DNA from: Caballeronia zhejiangensis
GTDB taxonomy: Bacteria; Pseudomonadota; Gammaproteobacteria; Burkholderiales; Burkholderiaceae
Direction: 5' to 3'
NCBI RefSeq assembly: GCF_000698575.1
Contig: NZ_JFHD01000001.1
Span: 620,001 to 684,000 of the forward strand
DNA: 64,000 nt
Below the pieces are notes generated by a model. The model was not told the origin of the DNA and ran no database searches. It saw only the letters and a list, made by a program, of their open reading frames with translations. Made by a program: the position numbers and the translations under genes. Positions within the stretch are counted from its first letter, which is position 1. Every line of letters begins with the position of its first letter. Below are positions 9,091 through 18,314 of this stretch, piece by piece.

Positions 9091-10563
9091 TCAATCGCTT
9101 CGGGAGTCGTGATTCAGCGAATGCGCGTTCCATACTTTCCCGATCAACCACTGGAACAGCGAGTGGCCTTGTTCGTGCTCGGCGGGCATCGGAGTCGCGA
9201 GCTTGCCGAGCTTATCCTGCCGATACGCCAGAAGCTCGCACATTTGCTTCGCTACTTCCGGATGATCTTTGAGAAACGACGTCATGTCGTCCTTGGCCAG
9301 CTGAAATAGAACCGATGGCGTGAGCGTCGAGATCGATACTTGCATCGCGATTCCGGCGAGCAATCCCGCTTCCCCGAATGCTTCGCCCGGCCCGATGCGA
9401 GCAACCTCGCGAGCGCCTGCCGCTTCGACGACCGCGACCGAGAGCACGCCCGAATGCACGATCGACAAGCTATCGGGCACGGTGTCGGGCGCCAGGATCT
9501 GATGATTCGCCTGATATTCGTGTCGCGACAAACGCTTCGCGAGCCGCGTTATTTCCTCGCCTGAAAGGCTGTCGAACAAGTCGACGCGTCTTAACAAGGC
9601 TTCTTTTTCATCTCTCGATGCAAGCGCGGGCGCCGCTACGCCCAGCGCGCGCCATGCCACGCCAGCCGCGGTGAGATGGCGGTAGCAGAGGTCGAAGAGC
9701 TCGTTGCATACGGCGAGCTTTTTGTTCATGTCGTCGACGAAGGCCACCACTTCATACTGGACCGAGTTCGTCGTCGTGCGCTTCATGCGCGCGTATGGGG
9801 CCGGCGTCGCGAGAATCAGATTACAACCGGTAAGCGCGCGCCCGAGTCCGTCCAGCACGGTCTTCGGCCGCGCCTCGGGTTCGATCTCGAGGACGATCGA
9901 TATGCCGTGGACGTCGCCCGGTCTGCTGTTATTGGTGATTTTCGCCTTCGCCGCGACAGCGTTGGGGACGATGAGCGTATTGCCTTGCCCCGTCAACAGA
10001 TGTGTCGCGCGCCAGTTCATCTCGACGACCTTGCCCTCGACGTCGTCGATCGTCACCCAGTCACCTATCGCGTAGGGTTCCGTCGTGTTGATGACGATGC
10101 CCGCGAATACATCGCTGAGCGTGCTCTGGATAGCGAGGCCCAGCACGATCGCCAGTGCGCCCGATGTCGCAACGAGGCCGCGTACCGGCAGTTCGAGCAC
10201 GAAGCCAAGCGCCGCCACGGCCGCCGCGAGAAACACCACGGCACCGAAAACGTCCGAGAACAGCCGCTGTTTTCTCCAGGCGCGTGGAAGCAGCAGCGTG
10301 TCGAGTGAGAGCGTGAGCAGGCGCGCGCCCATCAACCACCAGATGATTTCGAGAATTTGCCCCGCCCAGTGCAATTCGACGACGTCGGCGAACGGCGCCT
10401 GCGTGAACGGACTCAGACCCGACGAAAAGAGTACCCAGCTCAACAGAAAAAAGAGCGCGAGCCGTATGAAGAGCCGGGCCAGGTCATTGTCGGGCAATCG
10501 CGCGCGCCACACGATCACGTCGATTGCGACGATGCCGAAGCCCAGAAGCAAGGGGTATTTCAC
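9091..10563 (-). CDS. MscS-family mechanosensitive channel with C-terminal cyclic-nucleotide-binding domain
   Basis: Inner-membrane channel of 490 residues. Four or more hydrophobic segments in the first ~165 residues are followed by the MscS pore/beta domain: LAIVLGLAIQSTLSDVFAG, then GDWVTIDDVEGKVVEMNWR and NTLIVPNAVA. Residues ~335-455 form a cNMP-binding fold (LFDSLSGEEITRLAKR, IGPGEAFGEAGLLAG). This layout matches bacterial cyclic-nucleotide-gated MscS homologues. The start is GTG at 10563 with GAGGAG about 8 bases upstream. Gating by a cyclic nucleotide is expected from the family but not shown. It is a single gene, convergent with flhC. Confidence 0.92.
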   Translation of the reverse strand: MKYPLLLGFGIVAIDVIVWRARLPDNDLARLFIRLALFFLLSWVLFSSGLSPFTQAPFADVVELHWAGQILEIIWWLMGARLLTLSLDTLLLPRAWRKQRLFSDVFGAVVFLAAAVAALGFVLELPVRGLVATSGALAIVLGLAIQSTLSDVFAGIVINTTEPYAIGDWVTIDDVEGKVVEMNWRATHLLTGQGNTLIVPNAVAAKAKITNNSRPGDVHGISIVLEIEPEARPKTVLDGLGRALTGCNLILATPAPYARMKRTTTNSVQYEVVAFVDDMNKKLAVCNELFDLCYRHLTAAGVAWRALGVAAPALASRDEKEALLRRVDLFDSLSGEEITRLAKRLSRHEYQANHQILAPDTVPDSLSIVHSGVLSVAVVEAAGAREVARIGPGEAFGEAGLLAGIAMQVSISTLTPSVLFQLAKDDMTSFLKDHPEVAKQMCELLAYRQDKLGKLATPMPAEHEQGHSLFQWLIGKVWNAHSLNHDSRSD

Positions 10564-10645
10564 GGATGCTCCTCTCGAGGAACGACTTCGAGAGAATACA
10601 CATTTGCTGGCAACGCGCGCTAGCCACGGCTCGCACGCCGATGCG

Positions 10646-11170
10646 TCACAGGCGCTTCGGCGCCTCGTACCACTTCGGATGAAATGCCTTCACGAGCGGA
10701 CCATCCGTACGAAGCGCGTGACAGCCGTCGAGCTGGAACGGCCGCATGGTGCCGCTCGCGTTGATTTCCTCGCTCATCGTCTGAAATGCGGCGGTGGCCA
10801 CCGCGCCGATGAGTTCGGTCAGATGCGTGCAGCCGCGCAAGCCGCCGAACACGTTTCTGATTTCGCGCATGAAGCCCGGCGCGAGCTTCATGCCTTCGAG
10901 CTTGCGATAGTCGGGCGCGATCGTTTCGCAATGGCCGACATACGGCACGATGATCGATTCGGCCTTCGCCTCGCGGATGACGAAATCGACGCCGATGGTC
11001 ATGCGCAGCATCATCTCGTGCACCGGATCGCCCGCCTTGACGATCACGCCATGGGAATCGCGATCGTATGACTTCGTGTCGCGCAGATGGCCTTCGATGT
11101 CGTAGAGGCCATCCGCGCGTCTGAAGCCTTGCAGCGTGATCTGGCGCGTGTGCAGCGGCACTCGATCCAT
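10646..11170 (-). CDS. DUF2889 family protein
   Basis: 174-residue protein of unknown function. The family pattern is clear: HTRQITLQGFRRADGLYDIE near the start, then GDPVHEMMLRMTIG, a YVGHC segment, and GLRGCTHLTELIGAVATAAFQ near residue 120. Conserved His and Cys residues hint at an enzyme or metal site, but no reaction is known to me. The ATG at 11170 lies 2 bases past the etfA stop, so it is the last gene of the etfBA/C5-dicarboxylate operon and probably translationally coupled. A GTG at 11176 is an alternative start. Confidence 0.8.
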   Translation of the reverse strand: MDRVPLHTRQITLQGFRRADGLYDIEGHLRDTKSYDRDSHGVIVKAGDPVHEMMLRMTIGVDFVIREAKAESIIVPYVGHCETIAPDYRKLEGMKLAPGFMREIRNVFGGLRGCTHLTELIGAVATAAFQTMSEEINASGTMRPFQLDGCHALRTDGPLVKAFHPKWYEAPKRL

Positions 11171-11172
11171 CG

Positions 11173-12105
11173 TCACAGCGTGCTCGCGAGATCCGGCACG
11201 ACCGAGAACAGATCGCCGACGAGACCGTAATCGGCGACGCTGAAGATCGGCGCTTCGGGGTCTTTGTTGATGGCGACGATGACCTTCGAGTCTTTCATGC
11301 CGGCCAAGTGCTGAATCGCGCCCGAGATGCCGACTGCAACGTACAGTTGCGGCGCGACGATCTTGCCGGTTTGACCGACCTGAAAGTCGTTCGGGACATA
11401 GCCGGCATCGACTGCCGCGCGCGATGCGCCCAGCGCCGCGCCGAGTTTGTCGGCGAGCGGTTCTAGCGTCTTCGTGTAGTTCTCGCCGCTGCCCAGACCA
11501 CGGCCACCCGACACGATGATGTGCGCGCTCGTCAGTTCCGGACGATCGAGCTTCGTCACTTCACGGCTCACGAACTGCGAGATGCCTGCATCGGTTGCGG
11601 CTTCGATCTTTTCGACCGATGCGCTGCCGCCTTCCGCCGCAACCGGATCGAAGCCCGTCGCGCGAACGGTGATGACCTTGATCGGATCGCTCGATTGAAC
11701 CGTGGCGATGGCGTTGCCTGCGTAGATTGGGCGTTCGAAAGTATCGGCGCTATCGACGGCGGTGATGTCGCTGATTTGCGCGACATCCAAGTGTGCAGCG
11801 ATACGCGGCGCGATGTTCTTACCGTACGCGGTCGCCGGAGCCAGAATGTGCGAATAATCCTTCGCGATGTTCAACACCGTAGCTTCGACGTTCTCCGCCA
11901 AGCCTTCAGCGAGTTGCGGCGCATCGGCGAGGAGCACTTTCGAAACGCCCGCGAGCTTCGCCGCCGCATCCGCCGCGCCCTGCGCGTTCGAGCCCGCGAT
12001 CAGCACATGCACATCGCCACCAATCTTCGATGCCGCCGCAACCGTGTTCAGCGTCGCTGCCTTGATCGACGCATTGTCGTGTTCTGCAATTACGAGAATC
12101 GTCAT
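11173..12105 (-). CDS. etfA: Electron transfer flavoprotein alpha subunit
   Basis: 310-residue, FAD-binding half of ETF, which takes electrons from acyl-CoA dehydrogenases and passes them to ETF:ubiquinone oxidoreductase. The N-terminus reads MTILVIAEHDNASIKAATLN. The C-terminal FAD domain has SGGRGLGSGENY, GASRAAVDAGYVPNDFQVGQ, GKIVAPQLYVAVGISGAIQH and INKDPEAPIFSVADYGLVG, all diagnostic. It starts 2 bases after the etfB stop. Its place downstream of an acyl-CoA dehydrogenase in one operon suggests a dedicated electron acceptor, but a housekeeping role cannot be excluded. Confidence 0.96.
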   Translation of the reverse strand: MTILVIAEHDNASIKAATLNTVAAASKIGGDVHVLIAGSNAQGAADAAAKLAGVSKVLLADAPQLAEGLAENVEATVLNIAKDYSHILAPATAYGKNIAPRIAAHLDVAQISDITAVDSADTFERPIYAGNAIATVQSSDPIKVITVRATGFDPVAAEGGSASVEKIEAATDAGISQFVSREVTKLDRPELTSAHIIVSGGRGLGSGENYTKTLEPLADKLGAALGASRAAVDAGYVPNDFQVGQTGKIVAPQLYVAVGISGAIQHLAGMKDSKVIVAINKDPEAPIFSVADYGLVGDLFSVVPDLASTL

Positions 12106-12107
12106 GT

Positions 12108-12857
12108 TCAGATCACCTTCGCTTCGGTTTTCAGTTTTTCGACCAGCGTCTTCACGTCGGGCACGGTGATGCCCGCGCTGCGCTTCGGTGGCTCGACGAC
12201 TTTCAGCGTCTTGAGACGCGGCGCGACATCGACGCCGAGATCGGCGGGCTTCACCGTCGTCAGCGGCTTCTTCTTCGCCTTCATGATGTTCGGCAGCGTC
12301 ACATAGCGCGGCTCGTTCAGGCGCAGGTCTGTCGTGATTACCGCGGGCAGCTTCAACAAAAGCGTCTCGGCGCCGCCATCGACCTCACGCGATACAGTCG
12401 CTCTACCATCGGCGATAACGACCTTCGATGCGAACGTCGCTTGCGGCAAACCCGTCAATGCAGCAAGCATCTGACCGGTCTGATTCGAATCGTCATCGAT
12501 AGCCTGCTTGCCGAGGATCACGAGTTCAGGCTTCTCCTGATCGACCAATGCCTTCAACAGCTTCGCCACCGCCAACGGCTGCAATTCCTCTGCGCTTTCG
12601 ATCAGCACAGCGCGATCCGCACCGATAGCCAACGCCGTCCGCAACGTCTCCTGACATTGCGTAACACCACACGACACGGCGATCACTTCCGTAGCGACGC
12701 CCGCTTCCTTCAATCGCACCGCTTCCTCAACAGCGATTTCATCGAACGGGTTCATCGACATCTTCACGTTCGCGATATCGACACCCGTGTTATCCGATTT
12801 CACGCGGACCTTCACGTTGTAATCGACGACGCGCTTCACTGGAACCAATATCTTCAT
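12108..12857 (-). CDS. etfB: Electron transfer flavoprotein beta subunit
   Basis: 249-residue ETF subunit binding AMP. The start [20 protein letters not shown] and the segments [29 protein letters not shown] and [17 protein letters not shown] are diagnostic. ATG 12857 follows GGAGA. The frame stays open further upstream, but that stretch overlaps the CitE-like gene in another frame and is not coding here. It lies 25 bases after the lyase gene, so etfBA appear to be part of the long minus-strand operon. Confidence 0.96.
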   Translation of the reverse strand: MKILVPVKRVVDYNVKVRVKSDNTGVDIANVKMSMNPFDEIAVEEAVRLKEAGVATEVIAVSCGVTQCQETLRTALAIGADRAVLIESAEELQPLAVAKLLKALVDQEKPELVILGKQAIDDDSNQTGQMLAALTGLPQATFASKVVIADGRATVSREVDGGAETLLLKLPAVITTDLRLNEPRYVTLPNIMKAKKKPLTTVKPADLGVDVAPRLKTLKVVEPPKRSAGITVPDVKTLVEKLKTEAKVI

Positions 12858-12882
12858 TCGGTTGTTCTCCGTTGAACCGCGT

Positions 12883-13677
12883 TCACGCGGCTTGAATTCT
12901 TCGCGCGCGATCGACGATCGGCTTGTCGACCAGTTTCCCGTCCACCGAGATCGCGCCGCGCGGATTCGCTTCCAGCGCAGCGAGCACGCGTGCCGCCCAT
13001 TCGCGTTCGGCGGCGCTCGGTGCGAAGCCGTCATTCACGGCGTCCACCTGCTTCGGATGAATGCATAGCTTGCCGCCGAAACCGAAGCGGCGCGCATCGA
13101 GCACGTCGGCGTTGATCGCGTCGAGGTCGCCCGTCGCGAGCGTTACGCCGTCGATCGGCGGCGGCAGGCCCGCAAACCGCGACTCGATCACGAACTGCGA
13201 ACGCACATAGTCCAGTTCGCGCCCGGTGCCGTCGATGCCCGCGTCCACGCCGAAATCGAACGAGCCGAACGCGAGCCGCGCAACGCGCCCGCATTGCGCG
13301 ATCTCGCGCATACGCACCACGCCCGCAACGCTCTCAACCAGCGCGATCAACTCGACGTCATCGGCGCAACGTGCCGCGATATCCGCGAGTTGCGCCGCAT
13401 CTTCGGCCTTCGGCACCATCACGGCGCGCACGTTCGCCGCGCGAATCATCGCGACGTCTTCTTCGTGCCATGGCGTACCGAAAGCGTTGACGCGAATCAC
13501 GACGCGCTCATGCGTCTCACGTAACCAATGCGCGATCTGCGCGCGAGCTTGCGCCTTGGCATCGACGGCCACGGCATCTTCCAGATCGATGACCACGCGA
13601 TGCGCGTGCGTCGCCAATGCCTTGTCGAACCGTTCCGGACGATCGCCCGGAACGAACAGAAAACTGCGTGCAATCAT
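12883..13677 (-). CDS. CitE-like (HpcH/HpaI family) CoA-ester lyase, candidate (S)-citramalyl-CoA lyase
   Basis: TIM-barrel lyase of 264 residues. Motifs: [24 protein letters not shown] (metal/substrate loop), [38 protein letters not shown] and [11 protein letters not shown], which match CitE/Ccl proteins. In itaconate and mesaconate degradation this enzyme splits citramalyl-CoA to acetyl-CoA and pyruvate. The neighbours (CoA-transferase, MaoC hydratase, acyl-CoA dehydrogenase, MmgE/PrpD) support that role. This assignment is inferred from gene content; a malyl-CoA or other beta-hydroxyacyl-CoA lyase is possible. Confidence 0.9.
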   Translation of the reverse strand: MIARSFLFVPGDRPERFDKALATHAHRVVIDLEDAVAVDAKAQARAQIAHWLRETHERVVIRVNAFGTPWHEEDVAMIRAANVRAVMVPKAEDAAQLADIAARCADDVELIALVESVAGVVRMREIAQCGRVARLAFGSFDFGVDAGIDGTGRELDYVRSQFVIESRFAGLPPPIDGVTLATGDLDAINADVLDARRFGFGGKLCIHPKQVDAVNDGFAPSAAEREWAARVLAALEANPRGAISVDGKLVDKPIVDRARRIQAA

Positions 13678-13696
13678 GCGGATTTCCTCGAATGCG

Positions 13697-14521
13697 TCAG
13701 GTGCCGCTCCAGCCGCGCTGGAACGTCTCCGAATAACTGAAGCGGTCGGCGGGATGAATGCTGACCGCCGCTTCGACGATCTCGCCGCGCTTGTTGAAGT
13801 AGCGGCGCGACAGCCATAGCGCGGGCGAACGCGCCTTCGCGTTGACGAGACGCGCGATGTTCGCGGGCAGCGCCACCGCGCGAATCTCCTGCTCCACGCG
13901 CGCGATCTGCTCGCCGAACTGACGCTCGATCATCGTGAAGATCGGCGTGTGTGGATCATCCTCGATGCCTGTCAGCGAACGAAACGCCGGCTGGATATAG
14001 ACCTCGGTATGACAGATCGGATCGACGCTCTCCGGCGAACGACGAATGCCTTCGAGACGCAACCACGTTTCGCCGGGCTTCGCCTGCAACATCTTGCAGA
14101 GCGACGCATCGCTCACTTCGACGGTCTCTTTCTTCAGGACCTCAAGCGCGGTATCGGCGGAATAGCGATGCAGGTCGCTCAACTGCTGCATGACCTGCCG
14201 ATAGCTGCCTTCCGAATTCACGGCCTTGACGGTCGTGCCGATGCCCGCCTGCCGCACGACCATGCCGAGCTGCACGAGCTGCTTGACTGCCTCGCGCACG
14301 GTCGAGCGGCTCGCGCCGAACTGCTCGCAGAGTTCGAATTCGGTGGGAATGGTGGAGCCCACCGGAAAGCGCCCGCTCTGTATTTCGTTAATGAGCGTCT
14401 GCGCCAATTGCAGATAGCGCGGCTGCTGACCGAGCACGTTGACCATCTTTTGCACGCACGATGAAGGATTGACGGAGGGATCCGCCTGTCGCGCGACATC
14501 ATCCGGTGCGAGCATCGTCAT
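13697..14521 (-). CDS. GntR-family regulator (HutC subfamily, UTRA domain)
   Basis: 274-residue regulator with an N-terminal winged helix (PRYLQLAQTLINEIQSGRFP, then EFELCEQFGASRSTVREAVK, residues ~35-100) and a UTRA effector domain ending WLSRRYFNKRGEIVEAAVS. The ATG overlaps the CoA-transferase stop as ATGA (14518-14521). It is encoded inside the operon, between the CoA-transferase and the lyase, so it probably autoregulates. An 18-bp perfect inverted repeat at 20363-20380, in front of the first gene, is the obvious candidate operator. In Pseudomonas the comparable cluster uses a LysR protein instead. Confidence 0.92.
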   Translation of the reverse strand: MTMLAPDDVARQADPSVNPSSCVQKMVNVLGQQPRYLQLAQTLINEIQSGRFPVGSTIPTEFELCEQFGASRSTVREAVKQLVQLGMVVRQAGIGTTVKAVNSEGSYRQVMQQLSDLHRYSADTALEVLKKETVEVSDASLCKMLQAKPGETWLRLEGIRRSPESVDPICHTEVYIQPAFRSLTGIEDDPHTPIFTMIERQFGEQIARVEQEIRAVALPANIARLVNAKARSPALWLSRRYFNKRGEIVEAAVSIHPADRFSYSETFQRGWSGT

Positions 14522-15708
14522 TGCACCGCACCGCTCTCGCGCAACCGGGCGATCCGACCAGCATCGTAACCGAGTTCGGCGAAAAGCCTCGCGTTGTCCT
14601 GTCCCAGTTCGGGCGCCGAACGCGCGGGCAAGGTCTCGTTCACGCGAACCGGCGCCGCCACGTTGCGCACCTTGCCGAAGCGCGGATGCTCCGCTTCGGT
14701 CACGCCTTGCCGCTCCGCGACGAACGGATTGTCGAGCGCCTGCTTGATGTCGTACACCGGCGCGGCGGGCACGCGTCCGCCCAGACGTGCGAGCCATTCG
14801 GCGGTCGTCGCGCGCGAAAGCGCCGCATCGAGTTCCTGTTCGACGAGATCGCGATTCGCGAGCCGCGCCTTGAAATTGCAGAAGCGTTCATCGGTGATCC
14901 ACGAAGGCTTGTCGAGTATCTCCGCCAGCACGCCCCAGAACTTTTCCTTGTTGCACATCAGGAAGATCCAGCCGTCCTTCGTCTTGTACAGCTGGCTCGG
15001 CGTCAGCGACGGATGCGCGGAGCGCCGGTCCCGTCCTGTCACCGTGCCGCCGTTCAGATACCAAGTGCCGACATACGCGAGGTTATGCAGCGCGACATCG
15101 AAGAGACTCGTGTCCATGTCGCGGCCGATGCCCGTCGTGCGCGCCTGCACGAGACCCGCGAGCAGCGCCATCGCGGCGGTGGTGCCCGTCATCAGATCGA
15201 TGATCGACAGACCGAAGCGCGCCGGCGGACTGTCCGGCTCGCCAGTGACCGAGAGATAACCCGCTTCCGCCTGCATCAGATAGTCGTAGCCGGGCCACGA
15301 TGCGCGGCTGCCGGTGCGTCCATATGCCGACAAATGCGCGCATACGATAGCCGGATTCGCGTCCTTCAACTGATCGTAAGTGAGACCCAGCTTCACGGGC
15401 AGATCGCCGCGCAGATTGTTGAAGACGGCATCGCTCGACTTGACGAGATCGAGCAGCACGTCGCGCCCTTCGGGCTTCTTCAGATCGAGCGTCAGACTGC
15501 ACTTGTTGCGATTGAACGCTTCGAAGAAGTGGCTATCGCCTTCGCCGAAAAAATGCGGTCCCACGTTGCGGCCCACATCGCCGCCTTCGCGGAAGTTTTC
15601 GATCTTGATGACTTCCGCGCCGAGATCGGCGAGATGTTGGGTCGCGAACGGACCTGCGCCGTATTGTTCTATGGCGACGATGCGTACGCCGGAAAGAGGC
15701 AGGCTCAT
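14518..15708 (-). CDS. CaiB/BaiF CoA-transferase, candidate itaconate/C5-dicarboxylate CoA-transferase
   Basis: 396-residue family III CoA-transferase. Motifs: LSGVRIVAIEQYGAGPFATQ, DLGAEVIKIENF, NRNKCSLTLDLKKPEGRD and a likely catalytic Asp in DTSLFDVALHN. Length and neighbours match Ict of itaconate degradation clusters, which makes itaconyl-CoA from succinyl-CoA. It is coupled by ATGA overlaps to the acyl-CoA dehydrogenase upstream and to the GntR gene downstream. A role on mesaconate, methylsuccinate or citramalate would fit equally; the family cannot be resolved to substrate by eye. Confidence 0.92.
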   Translation of the reverse strand: MSLPLSGVRIVAIEQYGAGPFATQHLADLGAEVIKIENFREGGDVGRNVGPHFFGEGDSHFFEAFNRNKCSLTLDLKKPEGRDVLLDLVKSSDAVFNNLRGDLPVKLGLTYDQLKDANPAIVCAHLSAYGRTGSRASWPGYDYLMQAEAGYLSVTGEPDSPPARFGLSIIDLMTGTTAAMALLAGLVQARTTGIGRDMDTSLFDVALHNLAYVGTWYLNGGTVTGRDRRSAHPSLTPSQLYKTKDGWIFLMCNKEKFWGVLAEILDKPSWITDERFCNFKARLANRDLVEQELDAALSRATTAEWLARLGGRVPAAPVYDIKQALDNPFVAERQGVTEAEHPRFGKVRNVAAPVRVNETLPARSAPELGQDNARLFAELGYDAGRIARLRESGAVQ

Positions 15709-16889
15709 GCAGGGTTCCTCGCAATCAGCATCTTGGCGATGATCAGGCGTTGCATCTCGTTGGTGCCTTCGCCGATGGTCAGAAGCGGCGCATCGCGATA
15801 CAGCCGCTCGACGTTGTATTCCTTCGAATAGCCATACGCGCCATGAATGCGCATTGCTTCCATGCTGTTCTCGACAGCCGCTTCGGTTGCGAAGTACTTC
15901 GCCATGCCCGCTTCCATGTCGCAGCGCAGACCTTTGTCGTATGCGCGCGCGGCCGAGTCCGTCAGAAGGCGCGCGGCTTCCACGCGCGTCGCCATTTCGC
16001 CGAGCTTGAGCGCAATCGCCTGATGCTCGCAGATCGGCTTGCCGAAGGTCTTGCGCTGCTGCGAATACGCGACCGCTTCATCGAGCGCGGCTTGCGCAAC
16101 ACCGACCCCGCGCGCGGCGACATTGATGCGGCCCAGCTCCAGCCCGCTCAGAATCTGCTTGAGGCCGAGCCCTTCCTGCCCGCCGATCACGCTCGACACC
16201 GGCACGCGAAAATCGGTGAACGTAAGCTCGCACGTATCGATGCCCTTATAGCCGAGCTTTTGCAACTGACGGCTCACTTCGAAGCCCGGTCCCTTCTCGA
16301 CGATCAGAAGGCTCATGCCCTTGTGACGCGGCTGCGCTTCCGGATCGGTCTTCACGAGCAGCGCGAGGATGTTGCCGTACTTGCTGTTCGTGATCCACGT
16401 CTTGCTGCCGTTGACGACATAGTGATCGCCGTCGCGCCTCGCGACCGTGCGGATCGCCTGGAGGTCCGTGCCGCAATCCGGTTCGGTCAGGCCGATGCCG
16501 CCGCGCAACTCGCCCGTCGCCATGCGCGGCAGGAACTCGCGCTTCTGCGCTTCGGTGCCGTTGCGCTGGATCGTCATCGCCATGATGAGATGCGAATTGA
16601 TGATGCCGCTCACCGACATCCATACCGCGGAAATGCGATCGACGATCTTCGCGTACGTCGAAGTCGTGAGACCGAGGCCGCCGTACTCGGGCGAGATCAG
16701 GCAGCCGAAGAGTCCCATGTCCTTCATCTTCTCGACGATCTCGTGCGGATACTCGTCCTTCGCATCGAGTTCGTGCACGTAGGGTTTCACTTCCGTCTTG
16801 AGGAAGCGGTCGAGCATGTCGAGAATGAGCGTCTCGTTCTCTTCGTAATTGCTCATGTCCTGCTGTTGATCGGCGTCGATGGTGGCCAT
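15705..16889 (-). CDS. Acyl-CoA dehydrogenase
   Basis: FAD enzyme, 394 residues, introducing a 2,3-double bond and passing electrons to ETF. Signs: GIGLTEPDCGTDLQAIRT, YVVNGSKTWITNSKYGN, the helix AYSQQRKTFGKPI, and the catalytic glutamate Glu374 in GEGTNEMQR. ATG 16889 follows AGGAGAAGCA. It belongs to the putative C5-dicarboxylate operon, where an equivalent enzyme sits next to the CoA-transferase in Pseudomonas. It might oxidise methylsuccinyl-CoA to mesaconyl-CoA (inference). The operon's own etfBA would serve it. Confidence 0.95.
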   Translation of the reverse strand: MATIDADQQQDMSNYEENETLILDMLDRFLKTEVKPYVHELDAKDEYPHEIVEKMKDMGLFGCLISPEYGGLGLTTSTYAKIVDRISAVWMSVSGIINSHLIMAMTIQRNGTEAQKREFLPRMATGELRGGIGLTEPDCGTDLQAIRTVARRDGDHYVVNGSKTWITNSKYGNILALLVKTDPEAQPRHKGMSLLIVEKGPGFEVSRQLQKLGYKGIDTCELTFTDFRVPVSSVIGGQEGLGLKQILSGLELGRINVAARGVGVAQAALDEAVAYSQQRKTFGKPICEHQAIALKLGEMATRVEAARLLTDSAARAYDKGLRCDMEAGMAKYFATEAAVENSMEAMRIHGAYGYSKEYNVERLYRDAPLLTIGEGTNEMQRLIIAKMLIARNPA

Positions 16890-16916
16890 TGCTTCTCCTG
16901 TATTCGTGTGTACGTC

Positions 16917-18314
16917 TTATGCGAGCGCTTGCGCAAGCGTGCGCGCCGGTCGCGTGTCGAGCGAGAGCACCGCTTCGCAGATGCGCTCGGCGGCATCGCG
17001 CGAAACGTTGCGCTGCGCGTTGTCGAAGAACTTCGCGACGATGTCCTCATTCGTGAGCGGCCTGTCGGACGAGCCGCGATTGATCGACTCGCGATGCGTC
17101 AGCATGCGGCCGTCCCGCGTATGGACGATCACTTCGCCGGTGTAGTGACGCGGAAACGTCGAGTCCTGATCCGCTTGGTGCGTGACGCGGGCCGCGACGG
17201 CGCGCACGGTTTCATCGGCGAGCGCTTCGGCTTCGAGATCGTCGAGCGTGAAGCGGCCGCGCAACAACCCCGTCGCGACGATGTACGGAATGCTGAACTG
17301 CGCGTCATAGCTGTTCGACGGCCTTTGCTTCGGCGCGACCGGCTCGCACACGATGGGAATCGTCGGGCCGGGCACGCGCACGATCACACGCTCGATGTCG
17401 TCGGCTTGCAAACCATGTGCGCGATGAAGCGCGATGGCCGCATCCGACGAAGCATGCGTGAAGTGACACGCGGGAATCGGCTTCAACGCAACGCCGTCGA
17501 TCTCCCATGTCTCGCCGAGGCCCGCCGTTGCGATATCGATATCGCCCGCTTCGAGCGGCGTCTTCATGTAAAGCGCATAGAGACCGAAGCGTCCTTCATA
17601 AGCCGCGCCCGGACCGATATAACCATGCTTCGCGAGCGTCGCCGAAGTCGCGCCCGCTACCGCCGCCCATCCCGGATGCAGACGCTTGGTCCACGCGCCG
17701 TCCTGCAGGAACTCGAGATTGCCCGATGCCATCGACAGCACGATGCCTTGCGCATGCTGCGCCGCTTCGATCGGCAGACCCAGAAGACGCGCCGCGCCGA
17801 GCGCGCATCCGAATGCGCCGACGAGTCCCGTCGGATGAAAGCCCGCGTGATGAAAGCCGCTCTTCGCCGCCGAGCCGACGCGCGTCGATACTTCCATCGC
17901 GCAGAGATACGCGGTGAGCAGATCCGCGCCGCTCGCGTTCTCGCGCTCGGCGAGATTGAACGCGACCGGAAACGCGCTCGCCGTCGAGTGGATCACGCCG
18001 CGTGCATGCGTGTCGTCGAAGTCGAGGCTGTGAATCAGAAGGCCGTTGAGCAGCATCGCATCGCGCAATGCGAGCTTCTGCGTGTGGCCGAACACCGTCG
18101 CTTCGCCGCTGCCGAGCTCCTGCATCGCGGCGAGCGTCGAGGTCGCGTACGGCAGTTTCAAGGTCGCATAAGCCAGGCCGATGCTGTCGAGAATCAGATG
18201 CTTCGCGCGCTCGCGCACGCTTTGCGGCACGTCGCTCAATTGCAGATGCGTCGAAAACGATGCAAGGCGTTGCGATACGGTTTGCGCCTGCTGCATGTCG
18301 TTGCGTGCGTTCAT
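16917..18314 (-). CDS. MmgE/PrpD family protein
   Basis: 465-residue member of the 2-methylcitrate dehydratase fold family. Visible landmarks are HLILDSIGLAYATLKLP, HSLDFDDTHARGVIHSTASA, FHPTGLVGAFGCALGAARLL and LKPIPACHFTHASSDAA, including the conserved DDTH and the basic/His cluster of the active cleft. It overlaps the upstream MFS stop by ATGA. In this setting it may isomerise or (de)hydrate a C5 acid, for example cis/trans itaconate-type interconversion, but the true reaction is not known. Confidence 0.9.
   Translation of the reverse strand: MNARNDMQQAQTVSQRLASFSTHLQLSDVPQSVRERAKHLILDSIGLAYATLKLPYATSTLAAMQELGSGEATVFGHTQKLALRDAMLLNGLLIHSLDFDDTHARGVIHSTASAFPVAFNLAERENASGADLLTAYLCAMEVSTRVGSAAKSGFHHAGFHPTGLVGAFGCALGAARLLGLPIEAAQHAQGIVLSMASGNLEFLQDGAWTKRLHPGWAAVAGATSATLAKHGYIGPGAAYEGRFGLYALYMKTPLEAGDIDIATAGLGETWEIDGVALKPIPACHFTHASSDAAIALHRAHGLQADDIERVIVRVPGPTIPIVCEPVAPKQRPSNSYDAQFSIPYIVATGLLRGRFTLDDLEAEALADETVRAVAARVTHQADQDSTFPRHYTGEVIVHTRDGRMLTHRESINRGSSDRPLTNEDIVAKFFDNAQRNVSRDAAERICEAVLSLDTRPARTLAQALA

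Noticed and set aside
12858-13034. In-frame extension of etfB
   Set aside because: It overlaps the CitE-like coding sequence and precedes the strong GGAGA ribosome site and the conserved MKILVPVKR start.
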